Assembly (NCBI GenBank): GCA_049841135.1
Contig: JASGHK010000001.1
Coordinates: 1,178,001-1,242,000 of the forward strand
From: JACRCT01 sp049841135
GTDB taxonomy: Bacteria; Myxococcota; Myxococcia; Myxococcales; UBA5297
DNA length: 64,000 nt
Reading direction: 5' to 3'
Shown here: positions 21,484 through 29,394 of the stretch, piece by piece
Layout of the letters: the number at the start of each line of letters is the position of its first letter
How positions within the stretch are numbered: position 1 is the first letter of the stretch
The notes under the pieces: model-generated
What the model was told of the DNA's origin: nothing
The model's database searches: none
What the model saw: the letters and a program-made list of their open reading frames with translations, nothing else
Translations under genes and position numbers: made by a program

Positions 21484-21810
21484 CGCGCCCACCCATGGCC
21501 GGGAGCGGCCGGGACGATCGTCATCGACGACCGTGGCTCGGTTCGCTCAAGTCCCCATCAGGGCGCGGAAGCTGCTCGCTCGCCGGGCCTGCTGCCAGTG
21601 CCCGGACGGAAGAAACCCTTCGAGGTGACGCGCTTTGGGGAGGGGCGCCGTCCGCAGAGAAGAGGAGGCGGACGGAGCGGGGCGGCTACGAGCTGGAGGG
21701 GATGCATGCTGCGATGCTGCCGACTTCGATGCCGACCTTTCAGTGGACTTCGCTGCGGCGCCGGCGACCGAGCCGGCCCGATGGCCGGCGATCCGTAAAG
21801 GCGGAGGCGG
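21484..21810. other. Intergenic region without a supported gene
   Basis: This 327-base stretch lies between the YfiR-like gene and the small ribbon-helix-helix gene. It contains a stem-loop candidate (CCGTCCGC...GCGGACGG at about 21646-21680). It also has a copy of the small GCCGGC hairpin followed by GATCC (about 21772-21794) that resembles those in the tRNA array. I see no ORF with convincing coding character. Confidence 0.5.
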
Positions 21811-21960
21811 CTACTCGCCGTACTTCGCGAGCAGGTCTTCGATCGCCTCGCGCAGGTACTCGGACTGGCGGACGCGGGTACGCGCCGAAAGGCCCTTCAA
21901 CGCCTCGAGGGAGTTCTTCGGGATGCGAAAGACCAGCGAGACCAGCTGCTTGCTTTCCAT
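21811..21960 (-). CDS. Ribbon-helix-helix transcriptional regulator, 49 residues
   Basis: From ATG 21960, preceded by a good ribosome site (AAGGAG, six bases upstream). The short protein has the beta-strand KQLVSLVFRIP followed by two helices (NSLEALKGLSARTR and RQSEYLREAIEDLLAKYG), the pattern of an Arc/MetJ/CopG-type ribbon-helix-helix dimer. Such proteins are often autoregulators or antitoxins. No toxin-like ORF adjoins it, so a stand-alone repressor is more likely. A perfect 13-bp palindrome upstream is a candidate operator. Confidence 0.72.
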   Translation of the reverse strand: MESKQLVSLVFRIPKNSLEALKGLSARTRVRQSEYLREAIEDLLAKYGE

Positions 21961-21978
21961 GTGGGCTCCTTGTCGGCG

Positions 21979-21991
21979 GATGTCCTACATC
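21979..21991. promoter_or_regulatory. Candidate RHH operator palindrome
   Basis: GATGTCCTACATC is a perfect 5-3-5 palindrome 18 bases upstream of the ribbon-helix-helix gene start. A TTGACC (-35-like, minus strand, 22022-22027) lies further upstream. The position fits autorepression. Binding is inferred from symmetry and location only. Confidence 0.4.
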
Positions 21992-22050
21992 TGCCCACAG
22001 ACTCACACGGGTTCTGGACTCGGTCAAAAAAACTTCTGCTTGGCGGTCCG

Positions 22051-22635
22051 CTACTCGAGCAAGTAGGTGCGCGCCTGGAAGCCCACAGTGAGCTCGGCTC
22101 CGAAGCGCCTCCCCCACCCCAGCCCGAAGGTCCCGGCGGCCTCGGCCCACATGCCCATGATGGGAGAGAAGTCCCAGACGACACCGAAGCCAGGGCGCGC
22201 GCCGAAGGTGACGGTGGGCATGAAGTTGGCCAGCACGTCGATGGAGAGGAAGGTCTTGAACTCGTCCTTGCCCCAGTACTTGCGGTAGCCGACGAACGCC
22301 GAGAGTCCCTTCGCCGGCGAGAGGAAGTTGAGGCGCGCCTTGAGCAGGAACTCGCCCCCCGCCTGCCCGACCGCGAGCGTTCCGCCGACGTCGAGGACCA
22401 TGTTCGGGCCGTCGATGGTCTTGGCGGGGTGGACGACCCCGTTCGCGTCGGTGGAGCTGCCGGTGCAGAAGAGGCAGTCGGCGACGACGATGGAGGTGTA
22501 CTCGACTCCCAGCGTGGCGAAGCCGCCGAGGGAGCCGTCGTGCTCGCGGGTGAACTCCTTTTCCTGCGCGAACGCCGAGGGGCACGCCAGCAGTAGGGCG
22601 AGGACGGCGGACACCACCAGGAGGGCGCTCTTCAT
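22051..22635 (-). CDS. Exported protein, probable small outer-membrane barrel
   Basis: 194 residues with a signal peptide (MKSALLVVSAVLALLLACPSAFA). The mature part is rich in Gly and aromatic alternating segments (FATLGVEYTSIVV, FLLKARLNF, LSAFVGYRKYW, AELTVGFQARTYLLE). It ends on hydrophobic residues, which fits a small outer-membrane beta-barrel. A CLFC pair sits in an early loop. No family is named with confidence. Its stop is 90 bases upstream of the divergently regulated RHH gene start region. Confidence 0.6.
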   Translation of the reverse strand: MKSALLVVSAVLALLLACPSAFAQEKEFTREHDGSLGGFATLGVEYTSIVVADCLFCTGSSTDANGVVHPAKTIDGPNMVLDVGGTLAVGQAGGEFLLKARLNFLSPAKGLSAFVGYRKYWGKDEFKTFLSIDVLANFMPTVTFGARPGFGVVWDFSPIMGMWAEAAGTFGLGWGRRFGAELTVGFQARTYLLE

Positions 22636-22669
22636 CGCCCCATCAAGTGCCCGAAAAGGTCCGAAACGA

Positions 22670-25456
22670 TCAAGCGTTCTTCTGCCGGCACCGCCGCATC
22701 GCCAACGGGAGGAGCGCGAACCCCAGAGCCCAGAGCGCCGGCAGGCCCGCCCCCGCGCTCGTGCATCCGCTGGTCGCGCCGCCCAGCGGCTCCCCTGCCC
22801 CGCCGTTCGCCGGCAGCGTCACGCCTGCCGTCTTCGGAGCCTTCCAGGTCGCGCTGCCGACGAGCCCCGCCTCGTCCTTGACCTGGACCTCGATGGAGCC
22901 GGCGGCCTGGATGGCCAGCAGGTCGATCGGCCGGGCGGGCCCGAAAGCCGAGAGCGTCCCGTCGCCCACGCGGTAGGCGAACTCGAGGGTCTCCTTGGGG
23001 CTGACGGCGTCCGCGGCCTCGACGTCGATCAAGCCGGCGATCGCGTTCGGCGCCAGCGAGACCTTGGGCGGCTCCCAGTCGACCGCGAAGGTCACGCCTG
23101 CGCTGGGCGGACCGACGAGCGTGCCGTCCCCAGCGATGCGGGCGCGGACCTCGATGCGGTGCCGCGTCTGGCCGACGAGCGCCGGGTGCTCGACCTCGAG
23201 CTTGGGGCCGGGCTGCCACGTCGACCAGAGGCCACCGTCGACGCGCCAGGCATACTCCATCGGGCGGGACTGGCCGGGGAGGTCATCGGCCCACACGTCG
23301 AGGATGGCCTTGGGCCAGGGCAGCTTGTGCCCGGCGCGCAGCACCATCTCCTCGCGCGGAGGGATGAGCGCGCTGGAGAGCCGCGCGTGCGCCTCGGGGC
23401 CCCAGCTCGCGCACTGCCCTGCCAGGCCCAGCTGGCCGTAGACGCCCAGGTAGTAGAAGTCGTCGCTCGTGCCGATGCGAGTGACGCCCTTGAGCTGGTT
23501 CACCTTGACGCGGAAGCCGTTCATGTCCGGGAAGGCGATCGGCTTGAGCGAGTTGGCGAGCACCGGCTCCGCCATGCCCAGGATGACCGGGATGAGCTCG
23601 GTCAGCGCGGACGGATCTTCGGCTAGCAGCTCGGCGTTGCTGGGCACGTCCTTGCGGATGACGATCATCTGGCCCAGGTCGCCCAGCGCCGGCAGCACCG
23701 TCATCGGGCAGCCCTCGGCGATGATCGACAGCGGCACCTTGACGTCCGCCGCGATGGTGAACAGCCGCACGAACCGGTCCTCGACCAGCGCGTAGATGTC
23801 GATGCGCAGGTCGGTCAGCTCCACGGTCAAGAGCGGCTTGATGGGCTTCTTGGTCGAGGGGTTGTAGGTGCCCTCTCCGATGTGCAGCTTCGGCACCCCC
23901 AGCGGCCGCAGCACCACCATCATCGGCGCGTCCTGGGTCTCGTTGCCCGAGATCACGCCCAGGGACGGCAACGCGATCTTGAGCAGGCCGGTGGACATCG
24001 CGGGGATGGTCGCGCTCTCGAGGTTGAGGCACAGCGCGCCCGACTGGTGCCCTTCGTAGATCATCCGCGTCAGGAAGTTCTGCGAGACCGCCAGGCCCAC
24101 GTGGTAGTCGGCGGGCCCCTCGGACTGGAGGGTGGGCGCAGGGAGGACCTGGTCCGCAGGAGGGTCGAGCGTGGGCACGCAGGCCGACTTGTTCGCGGCC
24201 CCGACCCCGCCCAGCATCGGCGCCTCGAAGGCGCTGTCCACCTTCGGCGCGCTTCCGCCCGCGGCGGCCAGGAGGTCCACCTTGGTCGCGGGATCGCCGC
24301 CGAAGGGGGCGAGCACCTCGCCGGCCTTGATGCGGCCCTCGAAGCCCAGCAGCCGCGGCACGCACCGCCCGCCGTGGTTGGGGTCGCCCATGCAGACCTT
24401 GGTCGCCGGGTCGCAGGTGCCGCCGGTCGAGCACTGGCAGGTGCTGCCCGCGGGGCAGAGCGGGACGAGCGGGTCGGTGGGGTTGCAGGGCCGGCACAGC
24501 TGCGTGTCCAGCGTCGAGCCGATCATCTTCTGGATCTGCGGCTTGAGCACCCAGTCGAAGATGATCGACTTGACGAGGCCCCAGTTGGCCACCTCGCACA
24601 GCCAGCCGCACATGCTCTCGTCCTCGCCGTCGATGCAGCTGGGCGCCTCGCAGTTCTGCTTGCCAATCTCGAAGTCCTTGGACTCTACGTCGCCCAGGCC
24701 GCCGACGAGCTCGTCGGGCGCCTCCGGGTCGGGCGGGGCCAGGTCGAAGGTGAGCTGGCCGTCCCAGAGCTCGTCGCTGCCGAACTGCATCTTCACCGTC
24801 ACCGTGTCGTCCGGGCGGTCGCCGCGCGAGGAGTAGAAGTTGACGTAGCAGCCCATGCGCCACCCGATGATCGGCACGACGCAGGCGCCGGCCCAGGTCA
24901 GCGAGTCGATGTAGATGCTGCTGGTCGTGCCGGTCGTCAGGTCCCGGAGGGCGTCGATGCTGATGGTGGCGACCACGCTGATCTTGTCGGGCGACTCCGG
25001 CGTGAACTTCAGGTTCCGCAGGGTGATGACCACCGGGCAAGGGGTGTCCTTGCCGTCGCACTTGGCGTCCATGTAGCCGTCGGTCTTCGGGCCACCGTTG
25101 CCGTTGTCGCAGATGAACAGCTCGTCGCCCAGGCCCACCACGTTCAGGTCCGACTGCTTGACCGAGGTGCACGGCATGGCGATGGGGATGTCGATCCAGG
25201 CCGGGTTGAAGGGGCTCACCTTGGCCGTGGGCATCAGGTTGGCGATGAGCTGGCTCCAGTGGGCGTTGAGGTAGTCGAAGCCCGCCGGCGAGATGCGCAC
25301 CGCCGCCGCGTTCTTCTCCTTGGTCCCCTGGAAGCCCCCGGGAATCGGCTCGACCGGTCCGCCCGCGCAGCTCCCGGTGTTGCCACACCCCACCGCGAGC
25401 CAGAGCCCGAGCAGGGGCAGCAGGCGGCGCAGGGTCGAGCGTCGGCGCAGGCGCAT
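22670..25456 (-). CDS. Large Cys-containing lipoprotein with MYXO-CTERM-like tail
   Basis: 928 residues from ATG 25456 (MRLRRRSTLRR). A lipoprotein signal ends at LWLAVGC. The body has a Cys-rich insert (LCRPCNPTDP..., CQCSTGGTC) around residues 320-370 and Ig- or PKD-like beta segments toward the end (YAWRVDGGLW, VDWEPPKVSL). The last 30 residues (GCTSAGAGLPALWALGFALL, then basic RRCRQK) match the Cys-helix-Arg layout of MYXO-CTERM sorting signals. It is a cell-surface protein of unknown role. An ATG at 25504 would give a longer leader without a signal-peptide start. Confidence 0.65.
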   Translation of the reverse strand: MRLRRRSTLRRLLPLLGLWLAVGCGNTGSCAGGPVEPIPGGFQGTKEKNAAAVRISPAGFDYLNAHWSQLIANLMPTAKVSPFNPAWIDIPIAMPCTSVKQSDLNVVGLGDELFICDNGNGGPKTDGYMDAKCDGKDTPCPVVITLRNLKFTPESPDKISVVATISIDALRDLTTGTTSSIYIDSLTWAGACVVPIIGWRMGCYVNFYSSRGDRPDDTVTVKMQFGSDELWDGQLTFDLAPPDPEAPDELVGGLGDVESKDFEIGKQNCEAPSCIDGEDESMCGWLCEVANWGLVKSIIFDWVLKPQIQKMIGSTLDTQLCRPCNPTDPLVPLCPAGSTCQCSTGGTCDPATKVCMGDPNHGGRCVPRLLGFEGRIKAGEVLAPFGGDPATKVDLLAAAGGSAPKVDSAFEAPMLGGVGAANKSACVPTLDPPADQVLPAPTLQSEGPADYHVGLAVSQNFLTRMIYEGHQSGALCLNLESATIPAMSTGLLKIALPSLGVISGNETQDAPMMVVLRPLGVPKLHIGEGTYNPSTKKPIKPLLTVELTDLRIDIYALVEDRFVRLFTIAADVKVPLSIIAEGCPMTVLPALGDLGQMIVIRKDVPSNAELLAEDPSALTELIPVILGMAEPVLANSLKPIAFPDMNGFRVKVNQLKGVTRIGTSDDFYYLGVYGQLGLAGQCASWGPEAHARLSSALIPPREEMVLRAGHKLPWPKAILDVWADDLPGQSRPMEYAWRVDGGLWSTWQPGPKLEVEHPALVGQTRHRIEVRARIAGDGTLVGPPSAGVTFAVDWEPPKVSLAPNAIAGLIDVEAADAVSPKETLEFAYRVGDGTLSAFGPARPIDLLAIQAAGSIEVQVKDEAGLVGSATWKAPKTAGVTLPANGGAGEPLGGATSGCTSAGAGLPALWALGFALLPLAMRRCRQKNA

Positions 25457-25670
25457 GGAGCAGATCCTCTTTCCGGCTTGAAGGTTTCTGGAAGCGACTT
25501 CCAAGAGAGCTGGGAATGGTAAGGCCCCGTGACGGCGGCGGGCAACGCACAGTGCGTCATGAAGGCGAGGCTGTCGGTTTCTCGTCCCTTCGGGCTTTGG
25601 ACTCCGGAGCGCAAGCCCTGCGGCTGGGCGGCTTGACCCGAAGCCTGAAGCCCGAGGCCCGAAGCCCGCC

Positions 25671-26876
25671 TCAGGCAGCGGTGGCGGCGACGAGCAGGGA
25701 GCGCAGCATCTCCACCTCCACCCCCAGCTCGGGAGCGGAAAGGGACGTCAAATCGCGCTTCTTGGCCCGCCGCAGGTAGGCGTCGAGCGTGGGGCTGCGC
25801 CCGTAGAGCGTCTGGGCCTTGCCGATGCAGTTCGCGAAGAGGAAGAGCGCGCCGTCGAACTCGGTCGCCCGCATCTGGTCCACGCGCTCGAGCATGACCG
25901 CGCACTCGGCGACCCGCTCGTGGTCGTGCTCGACGAGGTTGGTGCGGCGGTTGATCCCCGACAGGCTCTGGGTGAACTGGGCGAACTGCTCGAGCTGTCC
26001 CTGCAGCTCCTTGCGCCCGAGCGAGGCCGGGAAGCGGCTCAGCTGGGCGCGGAACTCGACGAACTGCCGCTTGTCCTGGGCGCGCAACAGTCCGAAGGGT
26101 CGCGAGCGGCCGAAGGCGTCGAGGTCGCGGATCAGGGAGGCGACCTGGTCGGCCACCTGGCCGTCCGGAGCCAGGGGGAGCTTGCCGGCGTACATGCCCA
26201 TCAGCCGCGCCACGTCGGTGGCCGCGCGGCGGGTGGCGACGGCGTCGGAGAGGTCCTCGGAGTAGCTGGGGATGACCTCGGCGCGGCTGACGTGGGCGAA
26301 GGCGGAGGAGGACAGGTAGAGCAGGTCGCCGACGATGGAGCGGAACTTGCCGCGGAACTCCTGCAGGTCGGCGAGCAGGTTCCAGTGGTCGCTGACCACC
26401 TGCGGGCTGCGCATCCGCTCGCCGAGGTTGGAGATCTCCGCGGCGATCATGTTGCCCAGCCGCTGGATCTGCTCGGTGGCCTCGCCCTGCTTGAGCTTGG
26501 CGAGCGCCTCCGGGCCGGTCGCGCCGGGGCCGTCCAGCACGTCGCCGATCAGGTCGCCGATGGACTGCGCCTGGGCCGGGAACTGCTCGCGCACCGCGGA
26601 GAGCAGCCGGTTGATGTCCATCAGCGTGTCGCGGATGACCGGCGCCAGCTTCTCCCACATCGAGAGGTCGGCGCTGCCGACGTCGGCGAGCTCGTCGTAC
26701 TGGTGCAGGAGCGAGAGCGCACCCAGCCGGTCGATGGCCCGTGCGCCCTCGTCGAAGACCTTGCGCAGCCGCTGGCCGAAGCCCTGGTCCGGCAAGCCGT
26801 CGGCGATGGCGTGCAGACGCTCGAGCGCCTTCAGGGCGGGGGCGGAGGGGCTGGGACTCTGTGCCGTCGAGGGCAT
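25671..26876 (-). CDS. Large helical cytosolic protein, unknown
   Basis: 401 residues, starting MPSTAQSPSPSAPALKALER. It is almost entirely predicted alpha-helix with regular heptad-like Leu/Ala spacing, no signal peptide and no membrane segment. No catalytic motif is visible. It lies 214 bases upstream of the large lipoprotein gene on the same strand and is divergent from the alpha/beta hydrolase gene. The architecture suggests a scaffold or coiled-coil bundle; no family is recognised. Confidence 0.6.
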   Translation of the reverse strand: MPSTAQSPSPSAPALKALERLHAIADGLPDQGFGQRLRKVFDEGARAIDRLGALSLLHQYDELADVGSADLSMWEKLAPVIRDTLMDINRLLSAVREQFPAQAQSIGDLIGDVLDGPGATGPEALAKLKQGEATEQIQRLGNMIAAEISNLGERMRSPQVVSDHWNLLADLQEFRGKFRSIVGDLLYLSSSAFAHVSRAEVIPSYSEDLSDAVATRRAATDVARLMGMYAGKLPLAPDGQVADQVASLIRDLDAFGRSRPFGLLRAQDKRQFVEFRAQLSRFPASLGRKELQGQLEQFAQFTQSLSGINRRTNLVEHDHERVAECAVMLERVDQMRATEFDGALFLFANCIGKAQTLYGRSPTLDAYLRRAKKRDLTSLSAPELGVEVEMLRSLLVAATAA

Positions 26877-27055
26877 GGTTCGCTCGGAAGGGGCCTTTCT
26901 CGATTGTTTCGCCGGCGCACGTCAAGTTAGCATCCTTGCCTCCTGATCGCGTCGTGTAGCGGCGATGCCCAGCGGAGGCTTAGATGTCTCCGGGCATCGG
27001 TGGGGTTTCAAAACGTCAGAAGCGGTGTGTCCCAACAGAGGCGGGAGGTTGAGCC

Positions 27056-27844
27056 ATGGGGTTCCTGCAGAGCAACGGCGCGCGCATCCACTACCTCGAC
27101 AAGGGCGACGGGCCCGCGCTGCTGCTGCTCCATGCGTTCCCGCTCTCGAGCTCCATGTGGAACAAGCAGGCGAACGACCTGAAGGACCGCTACCGCGTGC
27201 TGGCGCCCGACTTCCCCGGCTTCGGCAAGTCGGAGCTGCTCCCCCAGCCGGCGACGATGGAGCTGTACGCCCAGGTGGCGCTCTCGCTGCTGGACGCGGC
27301 CAAGGTGGAGAAGGCGACGGTGCTGGGCCTGTCCATGGGCGGCTACGTCGCCTTCGAGCTCCTCGCGCACGCCAAGGACCGCGTCTCGGCGCTGGTGTTG
27401 TGCGACACCCGGGCGACCGCCGACACCGCCGACGCGCGCAAGGGCCGTGAGGCGACCGCGCACGCCGTGGAGGACGACGGCATCGGCGTCCTCGCCGAGC
27501 GGATGATCCCCAACCTCGTCAGCCCGGCGGCTCCGGCAGCGCTCAAGCGCGACATCGAGAAGCTCATTACCGAGAACTCGGCCGACGGCGCGGCGGCGGC
27601 CCTGCGCGCCATGGCGCAGCGCAAGGACTTCAGCGGCTCGCTCAAGGACCTCGCCTGCCCCACCCTCGTCGTCGTCGGCGACCACGACACGGTGACCACC
27701 CCCGCGGATGCGCAGAGCATGGCCAACGGCATCCCGGGCGCGAAGCTGGCTCAGGTCCCGGGCGCAGGCCACCTGTCCAACCTGGAGAACCCCAAGGCCT
27801 TCGACGCGGCGCTGCGCGAGTTCCTGGACGCGCACCGGGCCTGA
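27056..27844 (+). CDS. Alpha/beta hydrolase
   Basis: 262 residues. A classic alpha/beta hydrolase fold: oxyanion HAFPLSSSMW, nucleophile elbow GLSMGG with Ser93, acid in VVGDHDTV (about Asp211) and His239 in PGAGHLSN. Closest in style to 3-oxoadipate enol-lactonase-like or general esterase proteins; the substrate is unknown. It is preceded by GGGAGGTTGAGCC, giving a strong ribosome site, and has no signal peptide. Confidence 0.85.
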   Translation: MGFLQSNGARIHYLDKGDGPALLLLHAFPLSSSMWNKQANDLKDRYRVLAPDFPGFGKSELLPQPATMELYAQVALSLLDAAKVEKATVLGLSMGGYVAFELLAHAKDRVSALVLCDTRATADTADARKGREATAHAVEDDGIGVLAERMIPNLVSPAAPAALKRDIEKLITENSADGAAAALRAMAQRKDFSGSLKDLACPTLVVVGDHDTVTTPADAQSMANGIPGAKLAQVPGAGHLSNLENPKAFDAALREFLDAHRA

Positions 27845-27879
27845 GGCTCGCGATCCTTGGAGCCTGTCGCCGGGAACCC

Positions 27880-27955
27880 GACACCCCGAGCTGTCGAGCG
27901 GCCCGACACCCCGAGCTTGTCGAGGCGCCCGACACCCCGAGCTTGTCGAGGGGCC
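27880..27955 (+). repeat. Short tandem repeat of a dispersed motif
   Basis: Three consecutive copies of a unit close to CCCGACACCCCGAGCTTGTC (period about 25) lie between convergent genes. Related fragments occur at about 12440 and 58230-58270. It is probably a dispersed intergenic repeat; no gene is present. Confidence 0.6.
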
Positions 27956-27966
27956 AATCTCGTCCT

Positions 27967-28683
27967 TCAGCGCGCCTCGTCTGAGCTCGCGGACGGGGCG
28001 GCCTGGCCGCCGGTCGCCCTGCGGCGCCGCTGCCACAGCCCCAAGCCCAAGGCGAAGAGCAATCCGGCTGCACCGAAGCCCACCACGCGCAGCACGAGCT
28101 TGGGCTTCGAGTCCGCAGGAGCGGCGACGGGGGTGGCCTCGAACGACTCGAAAGCCTTGGTGATCATCTCGTCGAAGTCCGCCTCGCGCTCGGCCGGGTA
28201 CGCCGCGGCCAACACGTAGTGGACCGCGCCCGCCGGCACGAACGCGTAGCGCACGATGCGCGGCTCGCCTCCGGCGCGGGAGTGGGCCCGGGTCTCCAGG
28301 CGAGCGCCGTGCGGCCCCTGCAGGAGCGTCGGCCGGTCGACCACCACCTCCAGGTCCAGCTCGCCACGGAAGTGGCCGGCGATGGCCGACGCGACGGCAG
28401 AGCGCACACCGGGGTCCAGATCCAGCGAACGCTCGACGCGCCCCACGGCCAGCGTGGCGGTGGCGAACTCGCCCGACTCCGCGAAGGCCGCCAGCAGCCC
28501 GCGCCGCGACTCGCCCGCCACCTGCGGCACCAGGGCGAGGGAGCCCTTGACCATGCTGTCCTCAACCCGGCGGAACCCCGCGGGCGGAACGAGCGCGGCG
28601 CCGTCCAGCGCGACGCGCTCGGCCGGCTCGGGCGTGAGCGCGGCGGCGGCGAGCAGGGCGATGGCGCAGGCGCGGAGCATCAT
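27967..28683 (-). CDS. Exported protein with C-terminal membrane anchor
   Basis: 238 residues from ATG 28683. A signal peptide (MMLRACAIALLAAAALTPEPA) precedes a globular domain rich in beta-strands (LRRVEDSMVKGS-like start, YAFVPAGAVHYVLAAAYPA). A C-terminal helix (LRVVGFGAAGLLFALGLGLW) with a basic RRRR tail anchors it in the membrane. No family is recognised. It diverges from the TPR gene 63 bases away. Confidence 0.6.
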   Translation of the reverse strand: MMLRACAIALLAAAALTPEPAERVALDGAALVPPAGFRRVEDSMVKGSLALVPQVAGESRRGLLAAFAESGEFATATLAVGRVERSLDLDPGVRSAVASAIAGHFRGELDLEVVVDRPTLLQGPHGARLETRAHSRAGGEPRIVRYAFVPAGAVHYVLAAAYPAEREADFDEMITKAFESFEATPVAAPADSKPKLVLRVVGFGAAGLLFALGLGLWQRRRRATGGQAAPSASSDEAR

Positions 28684-28746
28684 CGGGCCGGCATTTTGAC
28701 GTGGAGCGCAGCGTGCGGCTAGCTTTGTCGCCGCGTGGAGGACGGG

Positions 28747-29232
28747 ATGTCGGATCGGGTCCAGAGACAGGCCGAAGCCGAGCGCGCGGTGCGCCGCGGC
28801 GAGCTCAAGCAGGCGCTCGCCCTCTACCGCGAGCTGGCCCGCGAGACCCCCGAGGACCCGCTCATCCCCTCGCGCATCGCGACCATCGAGTCGCTCCTGC
28901 AGCCCGACGAGATCATCGCCGCCTCCTTCGTGCCCGCCCCCGCCCAGGCGAGCCCGCTCAGCCTCTCCCGCTCCGCCACGCTGGAGCAGACGGCGGAGCA
29001 GCTCTTCGAGCGCGGGGACATCAAGGGCGCGGTGGCCCTCTACCAGAAGGTGCTGGCGGAGAAGCCCGACAACGAGCTGGCCCGCGAGCGCTACGAGGAG
29101 CTGGCTCAGCTGACCTCTCCGAGGCCAGAGCCCGTCGCCCCGCAGGATCCCCCTGCGCCCCCGCTGCCCGCCGAGAAGCCCGAGCTGCTCGAGGCGCTGC
29201 TGGCACGCATCACCCACCGGCGCAAGCCCTAG
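28747..29232 (+). CDS. Small TPR protein
   Basis: 161 residues from ATG 28747. Two tetratricopeptide-like units are visible: AERAVRRGELKQALALYREL (residues about 9-28) and AEQLFERGDIKGAVALYQKVL (about 83-103). A Pro-rich tail and a basic C-terminus follow. TPR modules mediate protein contacts. It lies upstream of the kinase operon but is separated from it by a promoter. Partner unknown. Confidence 0.65.
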   Translation: MSDRVQRQAEAERAVRRGELKQALALYRELARETPEDPLIPSRIATIESLLQPDEIIAASFVPAPAQASPLSLSRSATLEQTAEQLFERGDIKGAVALYQKVLAEKPDNELARERYEELAQLTSPRPEPVAPQDPPAPPLPAEKPELLEALLARITHRRKP

Positions 29233-29258
29233 GGCATGACGCGCCGATCATAGGTTCG

Positions 29259-29288
29259 TTGACCGGCCGCTCGGCCTCTCCTTAGAAT
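29259..29288 (+). promoter_or_regulatory. Sigma-70-type promoter for the kinase operon
   Basis: TTGACC (29259-29264) and TAGAAT (29283-29288) are separated by 18 bases. This predicts a start near 29296 and a leader of about 100 bases containing a GC hairpin (GGAGGC...GCCTCC-like) before the kinase ATG. Confidence 0.5.
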
Positions 29289-29394
29289 CTCGTCCCTTGT
29301 AGTGCGCTGTGTTCGGGAGGCGGAGGCCTGACACCTCCGCCAGAGCACGGATCGGCAGTGCCCCGGCTTCTCCAGGGGGCGCAAAGGGCGGTTC

